The notes under the pieces were generated by a model. It ran no database searches. It was not told the origin of the DNA and worked only from the letters and a program-made list of their open reading frames with translations. Position numbers and translations under genes: made by a program. Source: Mucilaginibacter ginsenosidivorans (GTDB lineage: Bacteria; Bacteroidota; Bacteroidia; Sphingobacteriales; Sphingobacteriaceae). Taken from it: DNA of 64,000 nt. Positions 23,456 through 32,803 of this stretch are shown one piece after another. Position 1 is the first letter of the stretch; each line of letters opens with the position of its first letter. Location of the stretch: NCBI RefSeq assembly GCF_007971025.1, contig NZ_CP042436.1:806001-870000 (forward strand), written 5' to 3'.

Positions 23456-23761
23456 GATAGCGGGTGTTTAGGTTAACGATGAATGAAGATACGTGCCGCC
23501 GGCATCGGTGTCAACCCGTGTTTTCACGGTATTTTATCCGTTTTATAATGGTAGGATTAAAAATAAAATTAAAAGTAATTTGGAATTTTATATGTGGAAA
23601 GTATTTATTAATTTACCCACAGGAAACCACCTTCGTATAATTAACCTTAGTCGAATACACACGTCATTCAAAACGTAATCAGATATATATAAGTATTAAA
23701 CCATCATTAGTCGTGGTTTGAAGTGAAGTTAACTGTTTAATTACCTTGTCCTTTTCTTTTC
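23456..23761. other. intergenic region between divergent genes
   Basis: It contains copy 6 of the island palindrome (23515-23535) for the leftward small membrane protein and, in its right half, the AT-rich promoter region of the RHS pair. No further gene seen. Confidence 0.4.
23515..23535. promoter_or_regulatory. island palindrome, copy 6 (perfect)
   Basis: CCGTG-TTTT-CACGG with TATTTT flank. On the minus strand it reads ...CACGGGTTGACAC: the palindrome directly abuts a TTG (-33), 20 nt before TATCTTCA (near TAnnTTTG), 33 nt before the ATG of 23240-23455. This is the clearest promoter-linked copy. Confidence 0.6.
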
Positions 23762-26700
23762 ATGAAACGATTGTTTTATTGCATTTTTGCATCCCTGTTG
23801 AGCTTAGGTCTTAATATAGTTTATGCCCAATCAGTTCCGACCTCCGACGCCCAGTATTTTGTACCTTCAGTATTCCCAAAATCCCCGAATGTTGCATCTT
23901 TTACTAAATACGGAGATTATGACGTTAGCCTGTATACCGGGGTCCCACAAATATCCATACCACTATATACGATTGATGCCGGCGGTTTAAAAGTTCCCGT
24001 GAACCTATCCTACCATGCCTCCGGAAACAAAGTGACCGATGTGGCCAGTTGGGTAGGGCTTGGCTGGTCCGTTCAGGCGGGCGGGGCCGTTACCCGGCAT
24101 GTCATGGGTGGCCCAGATGATGATACGTACGGTTATCTGCGCGGTTATTTACGTTATGCCCCAAGCCTTGACATGACGGTAGATACCGATATGGACTACG
24201 CAGACAGAATAGCCTATGGTCTTTATGATGGCCGACCTGATATTTACTCCTTTGATTACCCCGGTCATAGCGGAAAGTTCTTTTTTAATGGCAAGAACGC
24301 TTTCAAACCGGTCTTACTACCCAGTGCACCCGTAGGCATCAAATATACCTTAGGGTCTACAGCCCTTACCAATTTTACACTCACCGACGAGCAAGGAAAT
24401 ATCGCATTTTTTGGGGATACAGCCACAGAAACCACGCAGACAGCCGGTGCAGGGGCGATTCATACGCCAATCAATTCGTCCTGGTTGCTAGAACGTATGA
24501 TATCACAAAACAGACGGGATACGGTCTCCTTCGCCTACGGTTCCGACCTGGTTTTTTACCCCGATGCCACTTCTCAAATGCAAGTTATAACCGATTATGT
24601 GGCGTATACAGGTGGCACCCCACCAAATCCGTACCATGCCAGCAACGTACCAGGACCTACAACAAGCATTTCTACCCAGGTCGCGGAAAAGCCACTGACC
24701 GAGATTGATTTCAAAAATGGAAAGGTCGTTTTTGAAAAGGAAGACACGGTACGAAAAGACATTAACCAGGGAGTGGGCAATAACGTTCATGCATTGAACC
24801 GAATTGTCGTATACGAATATAACTACAACTCCAAAATGATGGAAGTGCAGAAGACTATCGTGTTTTACAAAAGTTACTTCGGCACGGCAGCAGCAAATAA
24901 TTTCCGTTTACGATTAGATTCCATACAGATATTAGATAAAGCCGGAAGTATCATCGAGCATTACCGGTTTAAATACAACCGGACGGAGTTGCCCTTTTAC
25001 CAGTGTTTCGCGCGCGACTACTGGGGCTATTACAATGGAAAAGAGATAAGCAATACGTTAACTTCCCTTATACCGTATATGACGGTGCCTTACGACGGCG
25101 GAACAACGACAATAGGGGGGACCGTGCCTCATAATCGAGACTGCGATTCCAATTATATGCAGGCAAGTGTATTAGATACGATTTACTACCCCACCGGTGG
25201 GTACACCACCTTTACCTACCAAAGCAACCAATTCACCAATCCATCGGGGCAACTGAGAGTAGCAGGCGGATTGCGGGTCACTTCGATCAAGAGCTATGAT
25301 AACGTCAATGCAACCCCCATAGTAAGAACGTACAGATATAATATTGCAGATTCGAACTATTTCCTTCAATATTCTTTCTACGCCGCCCCGGTACAAACAC
25401 ACAGGTATTATGTTTTGCAACAACAACATTATGAATCGGAATATCAATGCAACGTTTCCAATTACGTCTCTAACCCAAATATTGATTTAGAGCCATTTGA
25501 CGCCGCAACCGTCGTTTATCCGGATGTTTCCGAGTACATCGGTACCCCGGCGGCGAATGTTGGAAGAATCCGGTACATATATTCATTCGACCCTGATAAC
25601 TTACAAAGCGCGACCATTGCAGGTACGCCGGTGGTAACCACCCATTTTTATAACCGTGGTCTGTTGTTATCCAAATCGCAGTATATCCGGAAAAGTGACG
25701 GTAGTTATCAAATCGCTAAAAAAGACAGCAATTTTTATGCAACATTTCCGGAACAACAATACAACGATGTCGGATTCGTGAGTAGAAAGAGGTTTACAAA
25801 CGAAGGAGCGGCTGTAACAAACGTTCCGCTTTATCCCGAAACACTTTTCTTTCCCAATGATTACACCTCTGGCGCCTATATCTATTCAAATTACTTTATC
25901 AATTCCGAAATCAATTTATTAACCCAAACAAATAGCTACATATATGACATCAATGATCCCACCAAATATACAACGTCAATAGTCAGCTATACTTACAGCG
26001 ACACAACCCATTTACAGATCGCTAAAACCAAACATGTCGATAGTAAAGGCAATACCCATGTCACAATAAATAAATATCCCTTCGACTATTTAAGCGGCAG
26101 TACCACGCACAACCAGGTGTTGGATTCTATGGTGAACCGCCACATGTATGCCAGCGTTGTTGAAAAATGGGACAGCCTGAAAAACGTGACAACCTCCGTT
26201 AATTCAATTACAGGCGCGCAATTAAATACGTATCAACTTGGTTCTATTACCGGCACAATTGTTCCCGGCACCATCAGCACCCTAAGTGTTAGCAGCCCGG
26301 TTACCAATTTTGCACCAATGACCATAAATTCAGGAACCGGAGCGATTATTAAAGACTCGCGTTACGTGCAAATGATCAGCTTTGATCATTATGACAATAA
26401 AAACAATCTCGCAAGCTACACGCCGAGAAACGCGACATCAACAGCAATATTGTGGGATTATTTGTATGAAAATCCCGTCGCCCAGGTAAAGAACGGACCT
26501 TACATCAGCGGCGGCACCGGATATGCCTACACCAGTTTTGAAGCAGACGGGCAAGGTAACTGGATATTTACCGGTACGCCGGTAACCGACCTTACAGCGC
26601 CAACCGGCAGCAAAGTATATCCGCTTGGTACAGGTAACATAACCAGCACGTTTTCTGTTTCAGGCAAAGCGGGCATTATTTCCTACTGGAGCAATGGAGG

Positions 26701-27493
26701 CGCAGCTACGGTCGTCTGTAGTGGAACTACAGTCACCGGGACAGCTATGACTACAATCGGTGGCTGGACCTATTATGAACATGTTACACCGGCCGGCCCA
26801 TTTAGTATTACCATCAGCGGAAGCGTATCCATAGATGAACTGCGCCTGTACCCAAAAGACGCTCAGATGACCACCTTTACGTATTCGCCTGACGGCCTTA
26901 CCGCCATGGCCGATACCAAAGGCGGTATCAATCATTTTGAGTACGACTATTTTGCCAGGCTGAAGAACATCAAAGACTTTTACGGCAACATCGTCAATAA
27001 CTATTATTACCACACCTATGACCAGACTATCGGCAACGATGCGATGAGCCATAGTTATACGCGGACTACCTGCCCGCCGAACACTACGCCCGGTTCATTA
27101 ACTTATGCAGTACCGGTCAATAAATATTATTCGTCCACCAAGGCCTCGGCCAACGCTGAGGCCGGTTTTGAAATGGCTACGAACGGCCAGGCTAAAGCTA
27201 ATCAGAATTGCGGATGCCCACCCATTATGGTCAATGTGACGCTCACCAATTCAACCGGCATATCCGGTTTCCAGGCGACATTTAACGGGGTTGCTCCGTA
27301 TAATTTCCCGTCTACCGGGAGTACGATCATACAAGTACAACAGGGTACCTATGCCACGGTTTCCATTAACGCGGTCGGTTCGGCAACACATACGTTCAAG
27401 CTAACGGGCTTTACTGACCAGACGGGGCATTCCGCAAGTTGGTCAACGGTCTCCGTCACTTCTGGTTCAAGCTTAACTTTAACGGTACAGTAG
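23762..27493 (+). CDS. secreted RHS/YD-repeat protein, first of a pair
   Basis: A 1243-residue protein with signal peptide (MKRLFYCIFASLLSLGLNIVYA). The beginning, SVFPKSPNVASFTKYGDYDV, then VPVNLSYHASGNKVTDVASW and VGLGWSVQAGGAVTR, is the SpvB/RHS-like front typical of large Bacteroidota surface proteins. The rest is Tyr/Thr/Gly-rich, with YD-type repeats late (INHFEYDYFARLKNIKDFYG). Around residues 1125-1150 the string KYYSSTKASANAEAGFEMAT precedes a Cys pair (NCGCPP), like DUF5977. It is 2 bp from the second RHS gene and probably builds one extracellular shell or delivery protein with it. Confidence 0.85.
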   Translation: MKRLFYCIFASLLSLGLNIVYAQSVPTSDAQYFVPSVFPKSPNVASFTKYGDYDVSLYTGVPQISIPLYTIDAGGLKVPVNLSYHASGNKVTDVASWVGLGWSVQAGGAVTRHVMGGPDDDTYGYLRGYLRYAPSLDMTVDTDMDYADRIAYGLYDGRPDIYSFDYPGHSGKFFFNGKNAFKPVLLPSAPVGIKYTLGSTALTNFTLTDEQGNIAFFGDTATETTQTAGAGAIHTPINSSWLLERMISQNRRDTVSFAYGSDLVFYPDATSQMQVITDYVAYTGGTPPNPYHASNVPGPTTSISTQVAEKPLTEIDFKNGKVVFEKEDTVRKDINQGVGNNVHALNRIVVYEYNYNSKMMEVQKTIVFYKSYFGTAAANNFRLRLDSIQILDKAGSIIEHYRFKYNRTELPFYQCFARDYWGYYNGKEISNTLTSLIPYMTVPYDGGTTTIGGTVPHNRDCDSNYMQASVLDTIYYPTGGYTTFTYQSNQFTNPSGQLRVAGGLRVTSIKSYDNVNATPIVRTYRYNIADSNYFLQYSFYAAPVQTHRYYVLQQQHYESEYQCNVSNYVSNPNIDLEPFDAATVVYPDVSEYIGTPAANVGRIRYIYSFDPDNLQSATIAGTPVVTTHFYNRGLLLSKSQYIRKSDGSYQIAKKDSNFYATFPEQQYNDVGFVSRKRFTNEGAAVTNVPLYPETLFFPNDYTSGAYIYSNYFINSEINLLTQTNSYIYDINDPTKYTTSIVSYTYSDTTHLQIAKTKHVDSKGNTHVTINKYPFDYLSGSTTHNQVLDSMVNRHMYASVVEKWDSLKNVTTSVNSITGAQLNTYQLGSITGTIVPGTISTLSVSSPVTNFAPMTINSGTGAIIKDSRYVQMISFDHYDNKNNLASYTPRNATSTAILWDYLYENPVAQVKNGPYISGGTGYAYTSFEADGQGNWIFTGTPVTDLTAPTGSKVYPLGTGNITSTFSVSGKAGIISYWSNGGAATVVCSGTTVTGTAMTTIGGWTYYEHVTPAGPFSITISGSVSIDELRLYPKDAQMTTFTYSPDGLTAMADTKGGINHFEYDYFARLKNIKDFYGNIVNNYYYHTYDQTIGNDAMSHSYTRTTCPPNTTPGSLTYAVPVNKYYSSTKASANAEAGFEMATNGQAKANQNCGCPPIMVNVTLTNSTGISGFQATFNGVAPYNFPSTGSTIIQVQQGTYATVSINAVGSATHTFKLTGFTDQTGHSASWSTVSVTSGSSLTLTVQ

Positions 27494-27495
27494 CC

Positions 27496-30400
27496 ATGAA
27501 AAAGGTGTCGATTTTTAAGTTGAAAGCTGGAAATATAAAGATGAAAATTACATTGGCTACGGTGTTGGTGGTCGCAGCCTTTCATACCTATGCGCAAACG
27601 CAAACTAATAACTATATCCGCACCCAAACGCCGCGCATCAGCGGAATTACCAACGACAGCCTGATGGCCGTTAACAATACCGACAAAACCAAGGTACAGA
27701 TAGCCATACAATATGTTGACGGTTTGGGCAGGCCGATTCAAACGATACAAAAGCAAGGCTCGCCTTTAGGCTACGATATGATCAGCCCGCAGGCCTATGA
27801 TGCATATGGCCGGGAAGTGAAGAAATACCTGACCTACACGCCGCAAACAGGAACAGCGGGCAGCTACCGCCCCAACGCGGTCAGTTCCGACCAGCGAACT
27901 TTTTACGCCACACCGCCGTCAGGGTCGGGGGTGACGGCCATTACCGATCCGTATGCACAAACCATTTTCGACAATTCGCCGTTGAGCCGCACCCTAGAAC
28001 AGGGCGCACCGGGAGTGCCCTGGCAACCTGCTGCCACCGTGGCTGACAGCGGGCACACGGTAAAAATGGTGTACAAAACCAATAACGATACGTTATTTTC
28101 CGCAGACTCCATCAAAGGCCGGCGTGTCGCCAATTATTACGTAACCATTGACTCCACCAATAAACGAACCCTGCATAACAACAGCTACTATGCCGCCAAC
28201 ACGTTAACGGTTACTATTAGTAAAGATGAGAATTGGGTAAGCGGGCGTGCAGGGACGGTAGAGGAATACAAAGACATTGATGGACAGGTGATCCTGAAAA
28301 GAGCGTATAATTATAAGAGCGGCGCGGTTGAGATGCTGTCCACGTATTACGTGTACGATGACCTGGGCAAACTGGCTTTTGTGCTGCCGCCCCTTTCGGG
28401 AGCGGATGGTGCGGTTGCCATATCCGACACTACACTAAATAACCTATGCTATCAATACGGGTACGATGAACGCGAGAGGCCCATTGCCAAAAAGATCCCA
28501 GGTAAGGGCTGGGAATATACCGTGTATAACACGATGGACATCCCGGTAGCTACACAGGACAGCCTGCAACGCGCGAACAAGCAATGGATATTTACCAAAT
28601 ATGACGCACTGAACCGGCCTATCTGGACGGGTATATGGAACAATGGCGGCACGGCCATATCCCGGGCAAGTCTGCAAACCACACTGAACGGGATAAGCAG
28701 CAATCTCTACGAAGCCACCGGTAGCAGCGGCAATGGTTACACCAATGTGGCATGGCCCACAACAAATGTGACCGCTACACTCACCCTGGATTATTACGAC
28801 GGGTACAGCGTACCGGGTACACCAACTAAATACATCTTAGCAAGTGGCGTAAGCAAGCTGACGCGAGGCCAGCCGACAGCGAAAAAGACCGCCGTGCTAA
28901 ACACGCCAACAAACCAGCTTTGGGATGTGATGTACTATGACGACCTCGGAAGAAGTATCAAAACGTATGCTCAGCATTATTTAGGGGGTACCCTGGACAC
29001 TAATAATTATGACCTGACCAGCATTACTTACAATTTTACCAATCAGCAAACCACTACTTCCAGACAGCATTGGAATACCGCAAGCACCTTAAATCCATTA
29101 GTGACTATTGCCAACACCTATTTATACGACCACATGGGCCGCAAGCTAAAGACATGGGAACAGATACAAAACGGGAACAGCACGCCCACAACCAAGACAT
29201 TGGTTTCCAAGATCGATTACAACGAGATCGGCCAGGTATCAAACAAGCATTTGCATAGTTTAGATAGTACCACTTTTTTACAGAATATACCCTATACCTA
29301 CAATGAACGGGGTTGGCTGCTCACCAGTGGCGCGGCCTTATTTTCTATGCGCTTGTATTACAATACCAGCATCACCCCACAGTATAACGGCAATATTGCG
29401 CAACAATACTGGGGTGTTTCCGGGAACCTCAACAATCATTATAATTACATTTATGATCGTTTGAACCGGCTGCTATCAGGTGGTGCCACAACAGGTGCCA
29501 GTGAGAATCCGGTAACGTATGACTTGCACGGGAATATCACCAGCCTGAAGCGTTTCCAGAACAGCGTCGTTATCGATAATTTGGGCTACCTATATACCGG
29601 CAACCAGCTGACCCGTGTGAACGATGTGACCAGCAGCAATACGGGAATGCCTGCCGGGTTAACGTACTATACGTACGACGGTAACGGCAATATGCTGACC
29701 GATACCAATTCGGTTAACACAGCGCAGAATAAAACGTTTACGTATAACCTGCTAAACCTGCCGCAAACGGTAAAGGTTGCGCATGGACAGTTAACCTATA
29801 CGTACGACGCTGCTGGCAACAAACTGCGAAAGGTTTCGGTTATAAGCGGCGTTACCCATACGACGGATTATATAAGCGGCATAGAATACGATGGCGGCAC
29901 AACCGATACCTTAAACTTTATTCAAACTGAGGAAGGCAAGGTGGCAAAGCTTGGGGCAAGCTATGATTACACTTATTACTTAGGCGATAACCTGGGTAAT
30001 ACGCGTATTACTTTTGGAACCAAGACAGGTACGGCTATTGTTTACCAAAAGAACGACTACTATCCATTTGGGATGCTGGCTAAGGACAGTGTTGCCGTCG
30101 GTAGAAATGAATATCTTTACAATAAAAAGGAGTTACAAGAGGAAACACAAGAGTACGATTACGGTGCACGGTATTATGATCCGGTAATTGCGCGATGGAT
30201 AACAATCGATCCGTTGACAGAGAAGTCTAGGAGATTAACGCCGTATAGTTATGCTCTTAATAATCCACCAAGAATGATTGACCCGGACGGAATGCGTTCT
30301 AAAGATAGTATCGCGATGGATGAGAATAATTGGGCAACTTTAAGAGCTTCGTTTGGTATGAGTTCAAATTCAATAACAGCCAATTATTCAAATTCGGAAA

Positions 30401-30963
30401 CATCTACCGATGATAATACGCCTGAACAGAATCAAGGTACAAATAATGAGTCAAGTACTAAAGAAGAAGATAAACCACGTAATGGTATTACAGTTACTCA
30501 TAGAACTTTAGGACCTTTAGTTAGTAAATTGACGGACTATTATTATCAAACAATTCAACCTTTTACACAAACTGTAGTTGGAGAAGAAGGTTCCGAAAGT
30601 ACAACGAATCTCACTTATGTGGGAAACAAATTTGAAGGGTCCGATTTTACAAAACATGGTGTGGGAATTACTTCAGGTGGTGACGTATTATACACAAAAA
30701 CAGTGGGAAATGTTACAACGACTTATATCCTACAACACGCAAGTGTTGCAGTTGAAATTTCAACCACTGTAAATGGAATATCAACAGGGACTATTACAAC
30801 AACTTATCCAAGAGTTAGAAGGGGGTTTGTTTCATTTTCAAAGAGTTTTGAAGGACTTATCGAACAAGGGTTAAGAACGATATTCCCCCCCCAGGACAAT
30901 AAAAAGAATCCTTTTCTCCCATTACCTGGACAAAAGATTCCATTTCCAATACCAGAACCTTAA
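27496..30963 (+). CDS. DUF6443-type RHS protein with variable C-terminal tail
   Basis: An 1155-residue protein (ATG at 27496; ATG at 27541 gives a more classical signal peptide, MKITLATVLVVAAFHTYAQT). Starts with VDGLGRPIQTIQKQGSP, the DUF6443 opening. RHS/YD repeats fill the middle. The core ends in YYLGDNLGNTRITF, NDYYPFGML and YGARYYDPVIARWITIDPLT, then DPDGM at about residue 930, the usual border of the RHS cage. The remaining 220 residues are clearly AT-richer, Ser/Thr/Asn-rich and unlike the core: the replaceable toxin/effector module in polymorphic RHS systems. I recognise no known toxin motif in the tail. Confidence 0.88.
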   Translation: MKKVSIFKLKAGNIKMKITLATVLVVAAFHTYAQTQTNNYIRTQTPRISGITNDSLMAVNNTDKTKVQIAIQYVDGLGRPIQTIQKQGSPLGYDMISPQAYDAYGREVKKYLTYTPQTGTAGSYRPNAVSSDQRTFYATPPSGSGVTAITDPYAQTIFDNSPLSRTLEQGAPGVPWQPAATVADSGHTVKMVYKTNNDTLFSADSIKGRRVANYYVTIDSTNKRTLHNNSYYAANTLTVTISKDENWVSGRAGTVEEYKDIDGQVILKRAYNYKSGAVEMLSTYYVYDDLGKLAFVLPPLSGADGAVAISDTTLNNLCYQYGYDERERPIAKKIPGKGWEYTVYNTMDIPVATQDSLQRANKQWIFTKYDALNRPIWTGIWNNGGTAISRASLQTTLNGISSNLYEATGSSGNGYTNVAWPTTNVTATLTLDYYDGYSVPGTPTKYILASGVSKLTRGQPTAKKTAVLNTPTNQLWDVMYYDDLGRSIKTYAQHYLGGTLDTNNYDLTSITYNFTNQQTTTSRQHWNTASTLNPLVTIANTYLYDHMGRKLKTWEQIQNGNSTPTTKTLVSKIDYNEIGQVSNKHLHSLDSTTFLQNIPYTYNERGWLLTSGAALFSMRLYYNTSITPQYNGNIAQQYWGVSGNLNNHYNYIYDRLNRLLSGGATTGASENPVTYDLHGNITSLKRFQNSVVIDNLGYLYTGNQLTRVNDVTSSNTGMPAGLTYYTYDGNGNMLTDTNSVNTAQNKTFTYNLLNLPQTVKVAHGQLTYTYDAAGNKLRKVSVISGVTHTTDYISGIEYDGGTTDTLNFIQTEEGKVAKLGASYDYTYYLGDNLGNTRITFGTKTGTAIVYQKNDYYPFGMLAKDSVAVGRNEYLYNKKELQEETQEYDYGARYYDPVIARWITIDPLTEKSRRLTPYSYALNNPPRMIDPDGMRSKDSIAMDENNWATLRASFGMSSNSITANYSNSETSTDDNTPEQNQGTNNESSTKEEDKPRNGITVTHRTLGPLVSKLTDYYYQTIQPFTQTVVGEEGSESTTNLTYVGNKFEGSDFTKHGVGITSGGDVLYTKTVGNVTTTYILQHASVAVEISTTVNGISTGTITTTYPRVRRGFVSFSKSFEGLIEQGLRTIFPPQDNKKNPFLPLPGQKIPFPIPEP

Positions 30964-30991
30964 TAAGTAAAATATATAAGTAAAAAATATT

Positions 30992-31690
30992 ATGAAAAGA
31001 GTAGTAGTAGTAGTTATTTCTGTGTTTTCTATCATAGTTTTAATTAAAAGTTGCCAAATTTGGACCTCATCCAACGCTTTAAAAGTGAACAAGGAAATAT
31101 CTAGGCTCGATTCGAATACATATTCCAAGTCTTTTCCAGCAGATTACCTGAACTTGTTTTTAGATAAAAAAAATATTGTTATCGACAGCAGCCTTATTAG
31201 TAAACACAGAAGCCCTGTTACGGAATTCCACACGGAAAAATATTATATACAAGTATATAGAATACCTTCATCAGCTAAATTTTCTACAAAAAGTAATATT
31301 ATATACAAAACAAATAATACTTCTGAGATGTCTCGGAATACTTATTATGTTGACGCCACTACTATTTCACAATTTAAGGTAAAATATAAACTAGACTCTA
31401 CACAACCTATTTCTTCATTGTATTTCAGTCTATTTGGCAGCCAAACTCAACTTATTAGAACAAATGACAGTATCGCGTATTACTTTTCTAATTTTTCTAA
31501 TTTTTCAATAAGATTCAAGGAAGGAAATGTAATTGATATTTATGGAAAAGTGGGGAACAAAAACCGTGAGATACCTATTGAGATAATGTTTCTTAAAAGA
31601 AAAGAGTGCATTTATTTTATTTTACTAGCTAATAGAAATTTTTCTTTACACTTGGAACATAATGCTCTTTTTGATTTGATTACTAAATAG
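30992..31690 (+). CDS. hypothetical membrane-associated protein, possible RHS-tail partner
   Basis: A 232-residue protein with a hydrophobic N-terminus (VVVVVISVFSIIVLIKSCQI), either a membrane anchor or a lipoprotein signal with Cys20. The rest is beta-rich with no family. It follows the RHS tail by 28 bp, has the same AT-rich composition as the tail rather than the RHS core, and ends in a terminator. Its place is that of an immunity gene, but a periplasm-facing domain could equally serve another role. Confidence 0.6.
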   Translation: MKRVVVVVISVFSIIVLIKSCQIWTSSNALKVNKEISRLDSNTYSKSFPADYLNLFLDKKNIVIDSSLISKHRSPVTEFHTEKYYIQVYRIPSSAKFSTKSNIIYKTNNTSEMSRNTYYVDATTISQFKVKYKLDSTQPISSLYFSLFGSQTQLIRTNDSIAYYFSNFSNFSIRFKEGNVIDIYGKVGNKNREIPIEIMFLKRKECIYFILLANRNFSLHLEHNALFDLITK

Positions 31691-31740
31691 CCCAATAGCT
31701 CTCTTTAAATATGAACGTCAATTTTTTTGTGGTTAATGTT

Positions 31741-31768
31741 AAAAAACCACTTCTACAAAAAGTGGTTG
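31741..31768. terminator. bidirectional terminator
   Basis: AACCACTT (31745-31752) pairs with AAGTGGTT (31760-31767); A-run before, and on the minus strand TTTTTT after. It ends both the RHS-partner gene and the convergent XRE gene. Confidence 0.65.
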
Positions 31769-32220
31769 GTTCTTAAATAAGTTGGCAACTTAGCCAATAA
31801 ATTTAAAATAGTTAATTGTGCCAATGTTGACATCACTCTTTTACCGCATTCCAATTTTGCAAAGGTGACTGGATCGACATGAACTAACTGTGCAAATCGC
31901 TTAATCGAATATCCGTTGCATAACCGCACATGCCGTAGCCTGCCAGAGACCGTTTCAATATCATGATTAAACGGATTATATTGTAGGAACGCCAGAATCT
32001 TCGGGTAAAAGCGCACTTGTGGCTTGCTTCGTCCATTTTCCCAAGCCGTGATGCTATCTTCGTCAACATTGAGAATTTCGGCCACGGCTTTTTGTAGTAA
32101 GCCACGTTCCATTCGCACTTTCCGAATATGTTTGCCAAGTGTTTGAGGGTTGTCGGGAATGCGTACAACATTAGGATTTTCAACTATTTTTGTCTTTGTG
32201 AGGATTGTAGAAAAGTTCAC
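31753..32220 (-). CDS. double helix-turn-helix XRE protein at the island border
   Basis: A 155-residue protein with two XRE-like helix-turn-helix segments: LGKHIRKVRMERGLLQKAVA with SITAWENGRSKPQ, and RLRHVRLCNGYSIKRFAQLV with VTFAKLECGKRVM. Such two-HTH proteins are widespread in Bacteroidota islands. The only start in reach is GTG at 32220, exactly at the junction with the ComM fragment, so its original 5' end may lie on lost or displaced sequence, and its promoter would now lie in the ComM remnant. Confidence 0.8.
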   Translation of the reverse strand: MNFSTILTKTKIVENPNVVRIPDNPQTLGKHIRKVRMERGLLQKAVAEILNVDEDSITAWENGRSKPQVRFYPKILAFLQYNPFNHDIETVSGRLRHVRLCNGYSIKRFAQLVHVDPVTFAKLECGKRVMSTLAQLTILNLLAKLPTYLRTNHFL

Positions 32221-32226
32221 GCCACC
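32213..32226. other. junction of the island with the comM-like gene
   Basis: Left of here the plus strand makes no sense as ComM. Right of here it reads PCPCGYYNHPEKECTCPPGT, in the normal ComM frame, where the family has ...MNPCPCG. The change happens within a few codons, at the place where the intact gene would continue, as expected for an attachment site inside the gene. Confidence 0.65.
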
Positions 32227-32713
32227 ATGCCCCTGTGGCTACTACAACCACCCAGAGAAGGAATGTACCTGTCCGCCTGGAACGGTTCAGAAATATTTAA
32301 GTAAAATATCAGGCCCGTTGCTTGACCGCATCGACCTGCATGTGGAAGTAACGCCCGTTAATTTTTCTGAACTTTCATCGGAAAGGTTGGCGGAGAAAAG
32401 CGAGGATATCCGTGACCGGGTGATCAAAGCACGCGAAATACAAACGGAACGTTTTGGTAATAAGCCAGAGCTGCATGCCAATGCCCAGATGAGCCCGCAG
32501 ATGGTGAGAGACATTTGCAAGATCAATACTGCCGGGCAAACCCTGCTTAAAAAGGCGATGGAAAAATTGGGTTTAAGCGCGCGGGCTTATGACCGTATTT
32601 TGAAAGTGTCGCGTACCATAGCCGACCTATCCGGCAGCGACGAGATCAAACTGGAGCATTTGGCCGAGGCGATACATTTCAGAAGCTTGGACAGGGAAGG
32701 CTGGGCGGGGTGA
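32222..32713 (+). pseudogene. comM: C-terminal fragment of a ComM/YifB-type AAA ATPase
   Basis: Starting at PCPCGYYNHPEKECTCPPGT, the frame covers the last ~163 residues of the Mg-chelatase-like ATPase: KYLSKISGPLLDRIDLHVEV, ERFGNKPELHANAQM, LGLSARAYDRILKVSRTIAD and HFRSLDREGW. The N-terminal two thirds (with Walker A and B) are missing. ComM/YifB helps branch migration during natural transformation in other bacteria. The break coincides with the end of the mobile island; the remainder may lie beyond the island's other end, left of the window. Confidence 0.85.
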
Positions 32714-32731
32714 TTTTGGGTGACTAGCAGA

Positions 32732-32774
32732 GCACCTGTTGAAAACCTGATGTAAGCTAAGGTTCAACAGGTGC
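32732..32774. terminator. hairpin between the comM fragment and the phosphoesterase
   Basis: GCACCTGTTGAA (32732-32743) pairs exactly with TTCAACAGGTGC (32763-32774). A long stem between two convergent genes, so a bidirectional terminator is likely though no T-run follows. Confidence 0.6.
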
Positions 32775-32803
32775 CAATAATATGCCGGGTATCGGTGTGA
32801 TGG

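Noticed and set aside
23493..23678. 61-codon plus-strand ORF
   Set aside because: Covers the island palindrome and promoter region; no protein-like features.
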